The notes under the pieces: model-generated | What the model saw: only the letters and a program-made list of their open reading frames with translations | Database searches by the model: none | Told to the model about the DNA's origin: nothing | Translations under genes and position numbers: made by a program | Shown: positions 34,307 through 44,915 of the stretch, piece by piece | How positions within the stretch are numbered: position 1 is the stretch's first letter | Layout of the letters: each line of letters starts with the position of its first letter | NCBI RefSeq assembly: GCF_003597395.2 | Contig: NC_133772.1 | Span: 139,580,766-139,644,765 of the forward strand | Source of the DNA: Chelonoidis abingdonii | Lineage: Eukaryota > Chordata > Testudines > Testudinidae | Reading direction: 5' to 3' | Length of the DNA: 64,000 nt

Positions 34307-35064
34307 CAAATACAACTCAACCCTGAATTGCCCAAAACAGGAAAGATGCTTGCTGATCTCCCTGCCATTATACTGAGCTTTCCCACAGTTTCCATCTGTG
34401 TACTTTGTGCTTCGACAGCTCTCTTTCACTGTCTATCTCCCCTGTTACAGTCAAATGAGTGCAAGTGCCCCCCACCCCACCACCACTGGATCTGACTTGG
34501 GCCAGGATCCTGAAACCACTTACACATGTTTTTAACTTTAGTCACCTGACCTGTCCCACAGAAGCCGGTGGAGATGTTCCCATTTACACAGGCAAGAATC
34601 TGGACCAAAATGAGTGTGGCAGCCTTCAAAGCAAACTGTGCATGGTCGTTTCTGTATTAATCAATAGCTTAAGTGCCTAAAGTCAACGTATTAATGTCTA
34701 AGTACTGGTGGCATGACAGCAGGATTTTTGGAAGCCTTCTTAATCCATCGCTAACTCACTCAGCCTCCGACCTCCCAGTGATCTACAACACACTATCTAT
34801 TCATCCCCTCCCATGATGACCTCCCATCATTCCTTCCAGGATGACTTTCTCGAGCTTATTGCCACCTGTCTGCACACTGTGACCAGAGTACACACTAACT
34901 TTGAAAGTTTAATAAATGGTTGCTAGATGTCAATACATGGTTAATTGATCCATATAGAATCCAAAAAGTCAGTAGGTTGCTTGTAACCCTAATCTAAAGT
35001 GTAGCCCAGTGTGTGCTGCTATTTTCTCTCAAGCAAGGGGAGTAACACTTCCTCTCCCTTGTCG
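34307..35064. other. Unassigned sequence
   Basis: Nothing recognised beyond short incidental frames. Confidence 0.45.
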
Positions 35065-35186
35065 GTAGAGATTAGGAGCTCTTTGGTGCAGGAATTGTCT
35101 TTTACCAAGTGTTTATACAGTCAGTGCCTAGCAAAATGGAGCCCTGGTTGTAGCCGAGGACGTGAGGTGCTACCGCAATACAACCA
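35065..35186 (+). mobile_element. L2-like LINE 3' end
   Basis: The order 'attaggagctctttggtgca', 'ggaattgtctttta', 'cagtgcctagcaaaatggag' and 'gaggtgctaccgcaataca' follows the conserved 3' tail of L2-type LINEs and L2-tailed SINEs. Only the tail is present. Confidence 0.6.
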
Positions 35187-36304
35187 ACATTTCACCATCT
35201 TTCAAGTCAGCAATATGATACCTGAATTGCGACCCCCCCGCCAGAATCAGTCACTACTAGGAGCTAACTTAATATATGGGATAGTTAGTTTTTCAGAGGC
35301 AAAGCCCCATGGCAGTCAATGCTCTCCAAATAGTACATTCAAGAGTTCTTTAATTTTTTATGAGATTTTTGCCTAGTACTAACCTTCATCAAAAATGTAC
35401 AGTCACAAATTCTTATTGTCAGGAAAGCTACTGCAGGGCAGCTGGTTGCTGAAGAAGTAAAGCGGTGAAATACTAAATATTCCAAATAATTAAAACAGCT
35501 CTGCTTATTAATAATTAATTACAGGGTTTTCCACCAGTGTGAGAGGATAATATCACAGTCTGCTGTGCTTGTAATACTGCATTGGAAACTGAAAACTGAG
35601 CTCATTCTTGGGGGCTCAGTACTTCTGCTGGAGTATTCAGCTCGGAGTGTGTTTTAACCTGGGAAGGGAAATAAAAACTGGCCCATGCAGTTCATATTAG
35701 CCTTTAAACAGCAGAATTATTTTGGAGTAATGAGCAATTTGATTGCTGTAGCTCACCAACAGCAGGAAAGGATGCACTTGGCCATCTCTGCTCTGAGTCA
35801 GTTTTACAGCCCTCCCGGGGAATTGTAGTAGAGGATTTCAGGGAGCACTACGTAGGAAAAGAAATTGACACTTTTTTTTTGTTTGGTTTTTTTTTTATTT
35901 TCTCTCCTGCAAGTTCAGCAGCCAGAAGTATGTTTGCTTTCATCTAGTCTATTCTGTGACACGGCAGATTGTTGGACAAGGGTATCCCCACAACCACGCT
36001 TCAGTTGATATGAAGCAAGGCTCTGTCAGCAGAGATGTGTGATAGAACCCTTGATCTGAATTTCTTGGTATTTCAGGAAGTCCTGTTTGGATCTGAATGC
36101 AAGGATCAAGACCTGACTATCCAGCTTTGGTTCCATGTCAGATGTAAAACCAGCAGGAGCTTATATTTTCCAAGTCAGATTCAGATTCAGCCAAGCTGTT
36201 GTGGGAATAGAAGCAGCGATTAAAGTTGTGACCAAGGACGGAGGACTCATAGCTGGATCATGGAACCGGGTATCAGACAATGTGCTTTACATTCCCAGAT
36301 GGGG
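35187..36304. other. Unassigned, with a T-rich run
   Basis: No gene recognised. Poly-T with interspersed G at about 35,871-35,899. A 121-codon frame ends in this region with no motif. Confidence 0.45.
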
Positions 36305-36420
36305 GAACCCGGGTAAATCATTTAACCTCCGTGTCCCTTCGCCTGCTACCTCTGCGTTGCTGCCTGACTTCATGTCTCTGCAGCAGCATTTTCCCCTCTA
36401 AGATGAAGGTGACAGAACTG
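36305..36420 (-). mobile_element. MIR-like fragment
   Basis: 'gggtaaatcatttaacctcc' followed by 'gtgtcccttcgcc', and further on 'ttttcccctctaagatgaag', reads on the reverse strand as a MIR core interrupted by an unrelated stretch. Confidence 0.5.
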
Positions 36421-36575
36421 ACCTCCATAATCAGCTGCCCTTGCACTATTTCTGTTATTTGAGGCCAAAATCTCCCGAAAACCACTCCTGGGATCTTGGC
36501 ACAGTGGAACCCCAAACTGTAGCCTCATCCTCCTGTTGTGTCTTTGCGCTCTGCACAGCATTATGAACATGGTGT

Positions 36576-37610
36576 CAGGGCCAGCTCCAGACACCAGCAA
36601 AGCAAGCAGGTGCTTGGGGCGGCACGTTTGCAGGGGCGGCATTTGGGCCATTCCTTTTTGTTTTGTCTGTTTGTTTGTTTGTTTGTTTGTTTGTTTGTTT
36701 GTTTGTTTGGAGGTGGCCCTGCAGGCGCTCACCCAGGTAGACGTTGTCCCAGCCCCTAAGCTAACGCCAAAGTCCAGCTGGAAGAGCCGCAGTGGGTGGC
36801 CAAAGCTGGCCCTGGGACAGGGGTCCAGCAGCAGCAGTGCGTCATGCCCAGGGGCGCCCTGAGGCCACTGTGGTTTGTGCTGCCAACCATGGCCAAACCA
36901 TCCAACGGGTTCTGACACATGGAGTGCTGGAAACTTGGGCTGAGGCCCACCCTGTGGGGCACATTGAGCCACCTGCAAGTGCCACAGGGCAGCTGCCCCC
37001 CAACGCCTCAGCTGGGGCTGGGCGAAGCAGCCTGAGCCACCCAGGGGCTGCGGCAGGGAGGCCAGGAGCAGCAGCGGGGCCATAGAGGGGACCAGTGCCT
37101 GGGCTGCTGCCGTGCAGGGCCCATGTCCCGCTCTCTGGAGCTCTGTTCCCCGCCGGTCGCTCCCTCTGAGGCTGCCCTGCCCCGGCTTCTCAGCCCCCTG
37201 TCAGGGTGGTCTCCCCGGCTCTGCCCTTCCAATTCCCGGCCGGTCCTGGAGGCAGGAGTCCCAGCTGGAGGGACACTGGGCTGAGGCATGGCCAGGAGCC
37301 CCACTGCTTACCCTGACCCTGCCAGCACTGGACCGGCTGGAGGCGAGGGGGGAGCGGGTAGAGTCAGGGGCCCCCTGAGTGTGGGGAAGGAGTTGAGTGG
37401 ATGCAGCCTCCGCCCCTGCTAGTGTCATGAGCAGGATGCTGATGGGAGCAAGTTACCAGTGACCCGGGTCTGGGGCGGCAGGGGGTGCGGGTGTGGGGGG
37501 AAGAGCCTAGGACTGGGGCAGCAGAGTGGTGCGGGGGGAGCCCAGGGCTGGGGTAGGGGGCAGCCAAATTTTTTTTGCTTGGGGCGGCCAAAAACCTAGA
37601 GCTGGCCCTG
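36576..37610. mobile_element. Non-autonomous hAT element, about 1 kb
   Basis: Ends are 'cagggccagctccag' and 'ctagagctggccctg', nearly perfect inverted repeats of hAT type; sub-terminal 'cttggggcggc' occurs near both ends. Flanks are catggtgt (36,568-36,575) and catggcat (37,611-37,618), an 8-bp duplication matching at six positions. The interior is GC-rich, holds a TTTG microsatellite, and has no transposase. Its right edge borders the Gypsy LTR at 37,611. Confidence 0.8.
36664..36713. repeat. (TTTG)n microsatellite
   Basis: About twelve tandem TTTG units inside the hAT element. Confidence 0.95.
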
Positions 37611-37795
37611 CATGGCATAACCACACTGACACGGATTCAAGATAATTGTGTTTATTAACTATGCACAAATACACAAGACCCAGCTCCCTATGAGCACTGC
37701 TGTTCCGGTAAGGCTCTGATGGCTTCTGCAACAGAAGACAGGGAGACTCACAAGAGGGCTCCCAAACTATTTAAAGGGATATTACCCAACTCCTA
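37611..37795 (-). mobile_element. Gypsy 3' LTR piece
   Basis: Aligns by eye with 44,740-44,915: 'gtgtttattaactatgcaca' here against 'atgtttatgaactatgtaca' there, and 'gagggctcccaaactat' in both (37,754-37,770 and 44,860-44,876). On the minus strand it carries an AATAAA polyadenylation-type signal. The hAT element at 36,576-37,610 cuts its outer side. Confidence 0.6.
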
Positions 37796-38440
37796 ACCAT
37801 GCCATGCTCCTTGCCTATCGGCATGAAAAGCCACACCAAAAATGTTACAAATGCATTGTTATTGCAACTACTGTCATTAAAACACAGCATGCTACAAATT
37901 AAGTCTGATGGGCAGTCAAAGACTTCTCTCTCTGGATAACATCTTGTGGGCTTCACAACAGCACACAGAACAGTGGCTGCACTTTCAGATGCATCTGTAT
38001 TAACATCTCCCTGCTCTGTAGTGCCAGAGTCACTCGTAGTAGCAGCAGGCCATGAGGTTCCACGGTTCTATCAAAAGTCTCGACCTAGCACAGTATTGCA
38101 GGTGGGCTGTTTCCCGCGGGTGTCACTGGTACAGAACTCCTTGCCGCACTTGTACTCAGAAGCGGATTCTCCAGGATGTGCCCAGTGCTGGCTCTCTCCA
38201 GCAGGACTTGTCTGTGACGCAGTCACTCCAAATTTCCATCAATTATCTCTGGCATCTCTTACTGATTCTTTTGCCTCTCGTGAAAACTGCACTGTTGGGT
38301 GTGACTAGTTGTGGTTATTTGATCCCACTCTTTCCTTTGAACACCCTTGTGTGGATCAGGCTTTACCAAATCCAGGAGAGACCTTAAATTAGGTCCTATA
38401 AACAACATCATGTGGCAAAATGGGCAGCCTTCCTATAGGC

Positions 38441-38657
38441 CAGGGGTTCTCAAACTGGGGGTCAGGGCCCTTCAGGGGGTTGTGAGGTTATTACATGGGG
38501 GTCGTGAGTTTCATCTTCCACCCCAAACCCACTTGTCTCTAGCATTTATAATGGTGTTAAATATATTAAAAAGTGTGTTTAATTTATTGGTGAAGGGTCA
38601 TCCTCAGAGACTTGCTGTGCGAAAGGGGTCACCAGTAAAAGAGTTTGAGACCCACTG
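38441..38657 (+). mobile_element. hAT (Charlie-like) MITE with 8-bp TSD
   Basis: A 217-bp element from 'caggggttctcaaactgggg' to 'gagtttgagacccactg', with hAT-type inverted ends. Flanks are ctataggc (38,433-38,440) and ctataggt (38,658-38,665), one mismatch. It sits inside the Gypsy integrase relic. Confidence 0.92.
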
Positions 38658-38984
38658 CTATAGGTCAATTGAAAATCTGCATCTTGTGTTGGAAAGTTCC
38701 TTGTCTCTGGTGCCATAGCATGGATCACTTGCTTGAGTGTCTGAATAAGTCTTTCCACTGATCCATTTGTGTCAAGATGGTAAGGAGCTGATGTGACACG
38801 TCTGAAACCTTTTCGTTTGACAAATAGTTAGAACTCTTCGAATATGAAATGAGTTCCACTCTAATTTATAGTCTGATCAGGAACCTCAGCCCTTGAAAAC
38901 AATACCATTCACACTCCCAGCATTTGCATGGAAGGGCTGAATTCACACAGGATATTTCAGGCCATTCAGAATGATGATCTACTG

Positions 38985-39295
38985 CAGGGGTTGGCAACCT
39001 TTCAGAAACGGTGTGCCGAAGATTCATTTATTCACTCTAATTTAAGGTTTCGCGTGCCAGTAATACATTTTAACCTTTTTAGAAGGCCTCTTTCTAGAAG
39101 TCTATAATACATAACTAAACTATCCTTGTATGTGAAGTAAATAAGGTTTTTAAAATATTTAAGAAGCTTCATTAAAAATTAAATTAAAATGGAGAGCCCC
39201 CTGGTCCGGTGGCCAGGACCCGGGCAGTGTGAGTGCCACTGAAAATCAGCTTGCGTGACGCCTTTGGCACGCGTGCCATAGGTTGCCTGCCCCTG
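38985..39295 (+). mobile_element. hAT MITE with perfect 8-bp TSD
   Basis: A 311-bp sister of 16,825-17,135, from 'caggggttggcaacc' to 'ggttgcctgcccctg'. Both flanks are atctactg (38,977-38,984 and 39,296-39,303), an exact 8-bp duplication. It interrupts the Gypsy integrase relic. It keeps CpG-containing words ('cgcgtgcca') that are lost in the other copy, so this one looks younger. Confidence 0.95.
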
Positions 39296-40044
39296 ATCTA
39301 CTGCAATCAAAAACATGCCCCAGAAGTGGTCCAGTGTGGAATGATCTGTGTGGAACCACTTACACTCCCACAGATCCAACCAAGCATGTTTAAGCACATT
39401 TTGCATTTGCTGAGCCATTAAATTGCCATTTCTTCCATTTTTGTGTTAATCTCCAGCACCAACACATAGCACGTGGCCAGGACTTCCACTTTTTACAATT
39501 ACGAAATAGCCTCATGTAATTCTTGGCGTATGCAGGACCTAAGCTTCATAGGAATAACCACTCTGCTACTCATTGGACAACTTGGAAACATGCTGAGCTG
39601 TTCCTGCTGAGCAAAGAAAGCTGGGCACGGCCGCGTGCATGCATGAGTCCATCCACTCATCACATCACACATTTTAGCCAGCTCTAGGTCACTTTTAGTT
39701 GTGCATTATACCATGAAGTTTGGCATCCATAATGGTTCAAATTGTGCCATATAGAATATATGGACCGTCTCTTGTTCCATTCCAGTAACCATAGTGCTTC
39801 TTCCAAAGGCAGGAGTGACAATTGAATATTGCAATAGTGAGAACTTGCTCCTCTCTGTAATCATGCTACAGGCATTGCCGGACTCCTTCCTTTGGGATAA
39901 AAACTGAAGCTAGAGGTTGATGATCTGTAACCATAGTAAATAATTTCCAAGACAGAGACTGTGAAATGTTGTAACTCCCCAGACTAAACCCAGAGCTTTT
40001 CTGTCTATTTAAGCATAGTTACATTCTGCGAAGGTAAGAGAACT

Positions 40045-40690
40045 AAAGAAAAGTCTCAAACAGTGTGCCCTTGCTGCCAAGAAGGCTCATGGCATTTTGG
40101 GCTGTATAAGTAGGGGCATTGCCAGTAGATCGAGGCATGTGATCATTCCCCTCTATTCGGTCCTGGTGAGGCCTCATCTGGAGTATTGTGTCCAGTTTCG
40201 GGTCCCAAGCTACAAGAAGGATGTGGAAAAATTGGAAAGAGACTAGCGGAGGGCAACAAAAATGATTAGGGGGCTGGAGCACATGACTTATGAGGAGAAG
40301 CTGAGGGAACTGGGAATGTTTAGTTTGCAGAAGAGAAGAATGGGGGGGATTTGATAGCTGCTTTCAACTACCTGAAGGGGGTTCCAAAGAAGATGGAACT
40401 CGACTGTTCTCAGTGATGGCAGATGACAGAACAAGTAGCAATGGTCTCAAGTTGAAGTGCGGGAGGTCTAGGTTGGATATTAGGATACACTATTTCACTA
40501 GGAGGATGGTGAAGCACTGGAATGGGTTATCTAGTGAGGTGGTGGAACCTCCACCCTTAGAGGTTTTTAAGGTCAGGCTTGACAAAGTCCTGGCTGGGAT
40601 GATTTAGCTGGGGATTGGTCCTGCTTTGAGCAGGGGGTTAAACTAAATGACCTCCTGAAGTCCCTTCCAACTCTGATATCCTATTTTATG
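40045..40690 (+). mobile_element. CR1 LINE 3' end
   Basis: Forward CR1 from the RT C-terminus ('cagtgtgcccttgctgccaa', encoding the '[12 protein letters not shown]' block) through '[17 protein letters not shown]', the 64-codon open 'RLDIRIHYFTRRMVKHWNGL' region (40,413-40,607), and the 3' UTR 'agcagggggttaaactaaat' to 'gatatcctattttatgat'. It is inserted between RT and RNase H of the reverse Gypsy element, so it is younger than that element. Confidence 0.88.
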
Positions 40691-41150
40691 ATAAGCAAAA
40701 GCAGCAAAGAGTCCTGTGGCACCTTACAGACTAATAGACGTTTTGCAGCATGAGCTTTTGTGGGTGAATACCCACTTCGTCAGATACATGTAGTGGAAAT
40801 CTCCAGGGGAAGGTATATATATGCAAGCAAGAAGCAGGCTAGAGATAACGAGTTAGTTCAATCACGGAGGATGAGGCCCTCTTCTACAAGCTGAGGTGTG
40901 AAAACCAAGAGAGGAGAAACTGGTTTTGTAGTTGGCAAGCCAATCACGGTCTTTGTTTAATCCTGAGCTGGTGGTGTCAAATTTGCAGATGAATTGAAGC
41001 TCAGCAGTTTCTCTTTGAAGTTGGGGATCAGCAAGGAGTTGTTTGTAACAGGGAGAACAGGATAAGACACCGAGGGAATTGGAGCAGGGGAAAAACAGCA
41101 AAGTTATACAGAGGGAGATTGGGACAGTGGGAGATGAATTCAGTAGCAAA
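40690..41150 (-). mobile_element. Interspersed repeat of uncertain class
   Basis: The word order 'cagcaaagagtcctgtggca', 'gaatacccacttcgtcagat' and 'gagaggagaaactggttttg' is one I know as a recurrent interspersed repeat in sauropsid genomes. On the reverse strand a 95-codon frame (41,149-40,862) includes 'LQFICKFDTTSSGLNKD' and 'ANYKTSFSSLGFHT', which suggests the end of a retroelement ORF. I cannot name the clade with confidence; a Penelope-like or DIRS-like source is possible. Confidence 0.45.
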
Positions 41151-42336
41151 AACCTTTATATCTTAACCTGACTAGGCAAAACAACAAATACACAATTCTA
41201 AGCAAAACTATAATAAGCAACTATAGCGAGCAACAAAGCAGCCAACTATAACAAGGCAGGGTGAAACTTACAAGCTCTATAATCTTAACAACATGACTTA
41301 TTAAACTAAGAAACCAGACCTATGGCACTTATGCTATCGGAAGTCAGAGGCAGAGTGGCATGTGCCAGGATCCAGCTCCCAAGGAAGCCAAGGGATGGTG
41401 GCTGCAGCAGTGGTACAGCTGGAAGCAGAGAGCCGAGGCAAAGCCCAACGGAGCAGAGCTTAGCAGCAGCACAAACTTATTTTAGTGGCAAAGTGCCGTG
41501 GAGTTTAGGAGAGGTTTAAGACACGACCAAGGTTTAGCTCGAGTCTGTGTGCTGGGAGACAGAGCCAGCAGCTAAAATAATAAAATAAGTCTAGAAGTTT
41601 ACAGAGGATTCTTACCGCCCAAAGGTAGCAGCGAAGCAGAACAGCAAGACAACTCAGAAGGCTAGGTACGGTCTCGATAATCAGGAGATCTCTCAGGCAG
41701 CAATTCGTTCTTCGTGGGGGGGGTCAAAAAATGGGGTACGCTCAAAATAAACGAGAGCAGAGAAAGGACCCCCAGAACCCTGGCGATCAGACACGGCAGC
41801 AATGCAGGAACCTTTCTGATCTTAGTTTCAAAATGTCTGTTTTAAAGGCAAACTCAGGCAGTTTCCCGCCAGTACTTTTGATTGACTACCTCTGTCACAG
41901 GGGAGGAGAGAGCACAGGGACAAACTGTAGTGACCCAGAGACATGTCTGGCAGAGTCCTGTGCAGTAGGGGACTCAAAGAAACATGAGGCCTATGACTCA
42001 TGCCCAAGATCTTAAACACAAATAGTTCTTGCAGCTCTGGACATTGCTTGCCCTACCGAGCCCAGGTTCAGGTTTAACAAGGTGATAACAGGACTAACCC
42101 TTTGAACATGGCAGTGGTCCCACTTAGCACAAGTGGCCATCCCTTTGAGAAGGGCAATGGCTCTTGGTAAACAACTTTAAGGGGCCATCCCTTTGAGAAG
42201 GGCAGTGGCCCTGGTAAACAACTTAACAGCCAGGAAAGGGGAGGCCACAGGAGGAGAACAAAATGGAGTATGGGGACAGCTGTAAGAAAACAAAATGGAA
42301 TAGGGGGATAGCTGTAACAGACAAAGGCGTTCTCCA
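41150..42336. other. Unassigned, probably LTR-element derived
   Basis: A stretch inside the Gypsy span with no coding motif. Composition and the 'aaccctttgaacatgg'-like end suggest LTR-type DNA, but no terminal repeats or target duplication were found. A 49-bp tandem duplication lies at 42,134-42,227. Confidence 0.35.
42134..42227. repeat. 49-bp tandem duplication
   Basis: Two units starting 'ggccatccctttgagaaggg' and ending with 'ggtaaacaactt'. They differ by a few substitutions and an indel. Confidence 0.85.
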
Positions 42337-42770
42337 CCAAGCTGTGAGGAGCATTGCCTAGTGGTCAGAAGCTTAGGCCCCAAGGCCCTCCCACTCCACT
42401 GGCCTCCAGCCCAGGGCCCTGTGAGAGAAATCAAAGGGCCTGACTCCCAGGAGCATCTGGCTGCCCACCCTGGGCCACTTCCTGTCACCCTGCTATTGTC
42501 CACAGTTTGCAGTCTGCAGCAGGAGAGTGTGGAAGGGGTCAGCTCACTGCTTGGTGCCTCCTGATGGCCGGGTGTGACATGGCAGGTCTCTCCCCTTCTG
42601 CCTCGGCCCTCCAGACAGGTCAGTTCTGAGTCTCAGGGGAGAGATTCTGCCTTCCTTCAGGAGCTGGAAGGTCGTTTCCTCTCCTTGGCCTGCTCACAGG
42701 TGAGCTGTTCCCCCCGCCTGTGCATCTTTTGCACACCTGAGCCCACAGCAGCACCTTAACCCCTTATTGT
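42337..42770 (+). mobile_element. Unclassified GC-rich retroelement-like repeat
   Basis: Starts 'gtgaggagcattgcctagtg', has 'ctcccactccactggcctcc', and ends near 'ccccttattgtccagtgtgg'. I associate this word order with a turtle LTR or SINE-like repeat, but no terminal structure is visible. It sits where Gypsy RT is cut off. Confidence 0.35.
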
Positions 42771-42774
42771 CCAG

Positions 42775-43240
42775 TGTGGGTTTTGTACACTCCAGCATGA
42801 AGCCACAAGTACCTTCTGAAGGTTCTCCAGGTACTTTTCTTCACTAGCTCCAGTGACCAGCATGTCAAACAAGTAACACTGAGTGCCAGGAATATGCTGT
42901 CATACCTGCTCCCTGGCTCCCTGCTCAATAGGAGGTACAGATGCTATTCCAAGCACTGGCCTGTTGTATTGGAACTAACCTTTGTGTGTGTTAATTGGGA
43001 GGTACTTTTTGTCACTGTCCTCAACCTCCATTTGCAGATAGACTTGAAATAGGTCGATCTTGGAGAAATGCTTACCGCCAGCTAGCGAGGCAAAGAATAC
43101 TAATCCGCATGCAATACTGAGTTAATGGAAACATTGAAATTACCACTGACATGGACTTCTCCATTCTTTTTCATCACTGGCACTCTTAGTGTGCTCCATT
43201 TGCTTCAGTTAACCTTGAAAATAATTCCAGAGTCCTGTAA
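42775..43240 (-). pseudogene. Gypsy reverse-transcriptase relic
   Basis: Reverse-strand RT core: 'FASLAGGKHFSKIDLFQVY' followed by 'LQMEVEDSDKKYL' (about 43,100-43,010), 'NRPVLGIASVPP', then the catalytic box at 42,875-42,858 reading YLFD in place of YLDD, followed by 'MLVTGASEEKYLENL'. Loss of the first catalytic aspartate and several stops make it inactive. Intact homologues copy the element RNA into DNA using a tRNA primer. RNase H and integrase continue at 40,020 after a block of nested repeats. Confidence 0.82.
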
Positions 43241-43779
43241 GTGCTGAAATTCTGCTTCCATGCTTGACTGTATTGCAAAATGTATTGGACAAGTTCTGAA
43301 AACTTAGGTATTGCTCCCTTTTCAAGAGGAGTTTTGCTTCCATATGTTTTCAAGTTCTGATACTGTTCTGAAAGACATCAGTTGCTGTGTCCAAAAGTTC
43401 AGCTAATCTTTGTTTGGGTCCAGAGTTCATACCTTTGTAAAGCTTGGAGGGACTTTTATGCTTTGCCAGTCCAACTAAATCTGAGCTATTCTCTGCTAAA
43501 TAATGCATAACTCCCACACCCCTGGCTTCACTACACAGAGGTTTTACACATGCTGTTCAGTTATGTTACCTTCATCATCATAATGCCCCGAGGAGTTTGG
43601 ATTTCCCTTGAAGTTAATTTTAGAAAACATGAGGTATTGTGCAACTTCATTTTACATGGTCTCTGATAATCCTGCTATGAAAGTAAAGAAACAGCAGATT
43701 CTGTATCAAGTTCTGTTTTATGTCTTAGATCTTCCATTTCTAAAGGAATTCTAATAATATGTTGTCTTCTAAATTAAAC

Positions 43780-44530
43780 AGGTTTAGTGATACGACCATA
43801 TTGTAATTTGCAAACTGATGAATCTGCAGTTCTCTGCTATTGCTCTTGTTAGGTGGAAGTTGTGCCTTTTGCACTGATATGCATATTTGCTGTGTGTGCT
43901 TCCCAATTTCTTGCAGTTTTTATAGGGTTTGTCCTTGAACCAACAATCTTTGCATTTTGAGGCTATTTCCCACCATGAAAGCACAGTTGTTGAGTACTGT
44001 CCATGTTGTGTTTCCTGCTTCCCCCCCACCTCCAGTTTTTGTAGTGGATTTCATAGTGCTGTTGCAACTCCTTGTCATCTCTAGTAGCTGTCTCCACTGA
44101 AACGGCAATTTCTAGGTGCATGTTTTAGGGTCAAACCAGCCTCAGTCAATCTTTTTTTTTTCGATTGTTTAATTTTGCATGCCAGACACTGACAGGTTCC
44201 TTAATGCACAATTTAAACTGCCTCCGAACTGGCAATGATCTGTTAACTTCCTGAATCCAGCCTCATATGCAGGAACTGTCTCATTTTTCTTTCACTCCTT
44301 CTGTAAAAACAGAAATTCTGAGCAACCCCAGTGGCTTCGGGGCAAGGTGGTTTTGTAGCATTTCCACAATCTCAGCAAACTTTTTTATCGGCTTCTTTAA
44401 AGGAGCTGTTAGGCCACGCTGCAAGTTATATGTTATAAGGCCCATTCCGCTCAGTACAGCTCCCACCTTTTTCTCGTCCCTGATATCAGGAGTTATTATA
44501 TACGCACTCCGTCTCTTGATGTAGGTAGCT
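43780..44530 (-). pseudogene. Gypsy gag relic
   Basis: Reverse-strand gag remains. A capsid-like block 'AEIVEMLQNHLAPKPL' (44,376-44,329) matches the retrotransposon gag region, where a 'HYSPKPL'-like motif is common. A degraded nucleocapsid zinc knuckle follows at about 43,945-43,870 ('CKDCWFKDKPYKNCKK'), where further metal ligands are replaced. Frames of 61-81 codons survive between stops. It lies just inside the 5' LTR piece, the expected position. Confidence 0.7.
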
Positions 44531-44699
44531 CAGTCCTCTACTGAGCTAGCAAAAAACCCAGTTCCCCTAAGCAGCCAGATGTTGTAACCTGCAGTCCCAG
44601 GGCTGCACAAGCAGCAGTTTTAGTTTCATTTTCCCTAGCCCTCCCTAGTCGCCTTTTATTCCCTTGTGTTCTTGGGTTAGCATCCCAGCCTCATTGCTG

Positions 44700-44915
44700 G
44701 CAGCTGTGCGCTTGGTCTCCAAACGACGGTAAGAATAGGGGGAAACCCCACGGACACAGCTGCATTTACAATATGCATGTTTATGAACTATGTACAAACA
44801 TCCAGGGGCCAGCATCTGCTGCTCTGGCAAGGTTCTCATGGCTTTTGCAGTAGAAAGGGGAGGGCTCCCAAACTATGTAAGGGATGCTACCCAGTTCCTA
44901 TAAAACACACCCACT
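44700..44915 (-). mobile_element. Gypsy 5' LTR piece
   Basis: Shares the 'tttatgaactatgtac' and 'gagggctcccaaactat' blocks with 37,611-37,795. It precedes the gag relic in the reverse direction. Its outer boundary is not resolved. Confidence 0.55.

Larger units (their letters stand above)
37800..40020 (-). pseudogene. Gypsy RNase H and integrase relic
   Basis: Reverse-strand pol remains. RNase H is marked by 'VTDHQPLASVFIPKG' (about 39,933-39,889), matching the 'TDHKPL' region of Gypsy RNase H. The integrase core is marked by 'FVKRKGFRRVTSAPYH' and then 'DTNGSVERLIQTLKQ' (about 38,825-38,722), containing the glutamate of the D,D-35-E triad; the expected second aspartate region reads 'PDQTIN' followed by a stop. 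C-terminal integrase follows to about 37,800, with a 61-codon open piece at 37,956-37,771. Two hAT MITEs interrupt it (38,441-38,657; 38,985-39,295). In life these domains degrade the RNA template and insert the cDNA. Not functional here. Confidence 0.75.
37611..44915 (-). mobile_element. Ty3/Gypsy LTR retrotransposon remnant with nested insertions
   Basis: A reverse-strand Gypsy element about 7.3 kb across. In its own direction: 5' LTR piece (44,915-44,700), gag (about 44,530-43,780), reverse transcriptase (43,240-42,775), RNase H and integrase (40,020-37,800), and 3' LTR piece (37,795-37,611). The two LTR pieces share 'gagggctcccaaactat' and a 'tttattaactat'/'tttatgaactat' block. Two hAT MITEs are nested in the integrase part, and a CR1 plus other repeats (about 40,045-42,770) separate RT from RNase H. 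Every domain is broken by stops and shifts, so it is inactive. LTR outer ends are not resolved. Confidence 0.8.

Noticed and set aside
36370..37085. 237-codon reverse frame with a Lys/Gln/Thr-Asn repeat
   Set aside because: Runs through the TTTG microsatellite and the hAT element; repeat-driven, not a gene.
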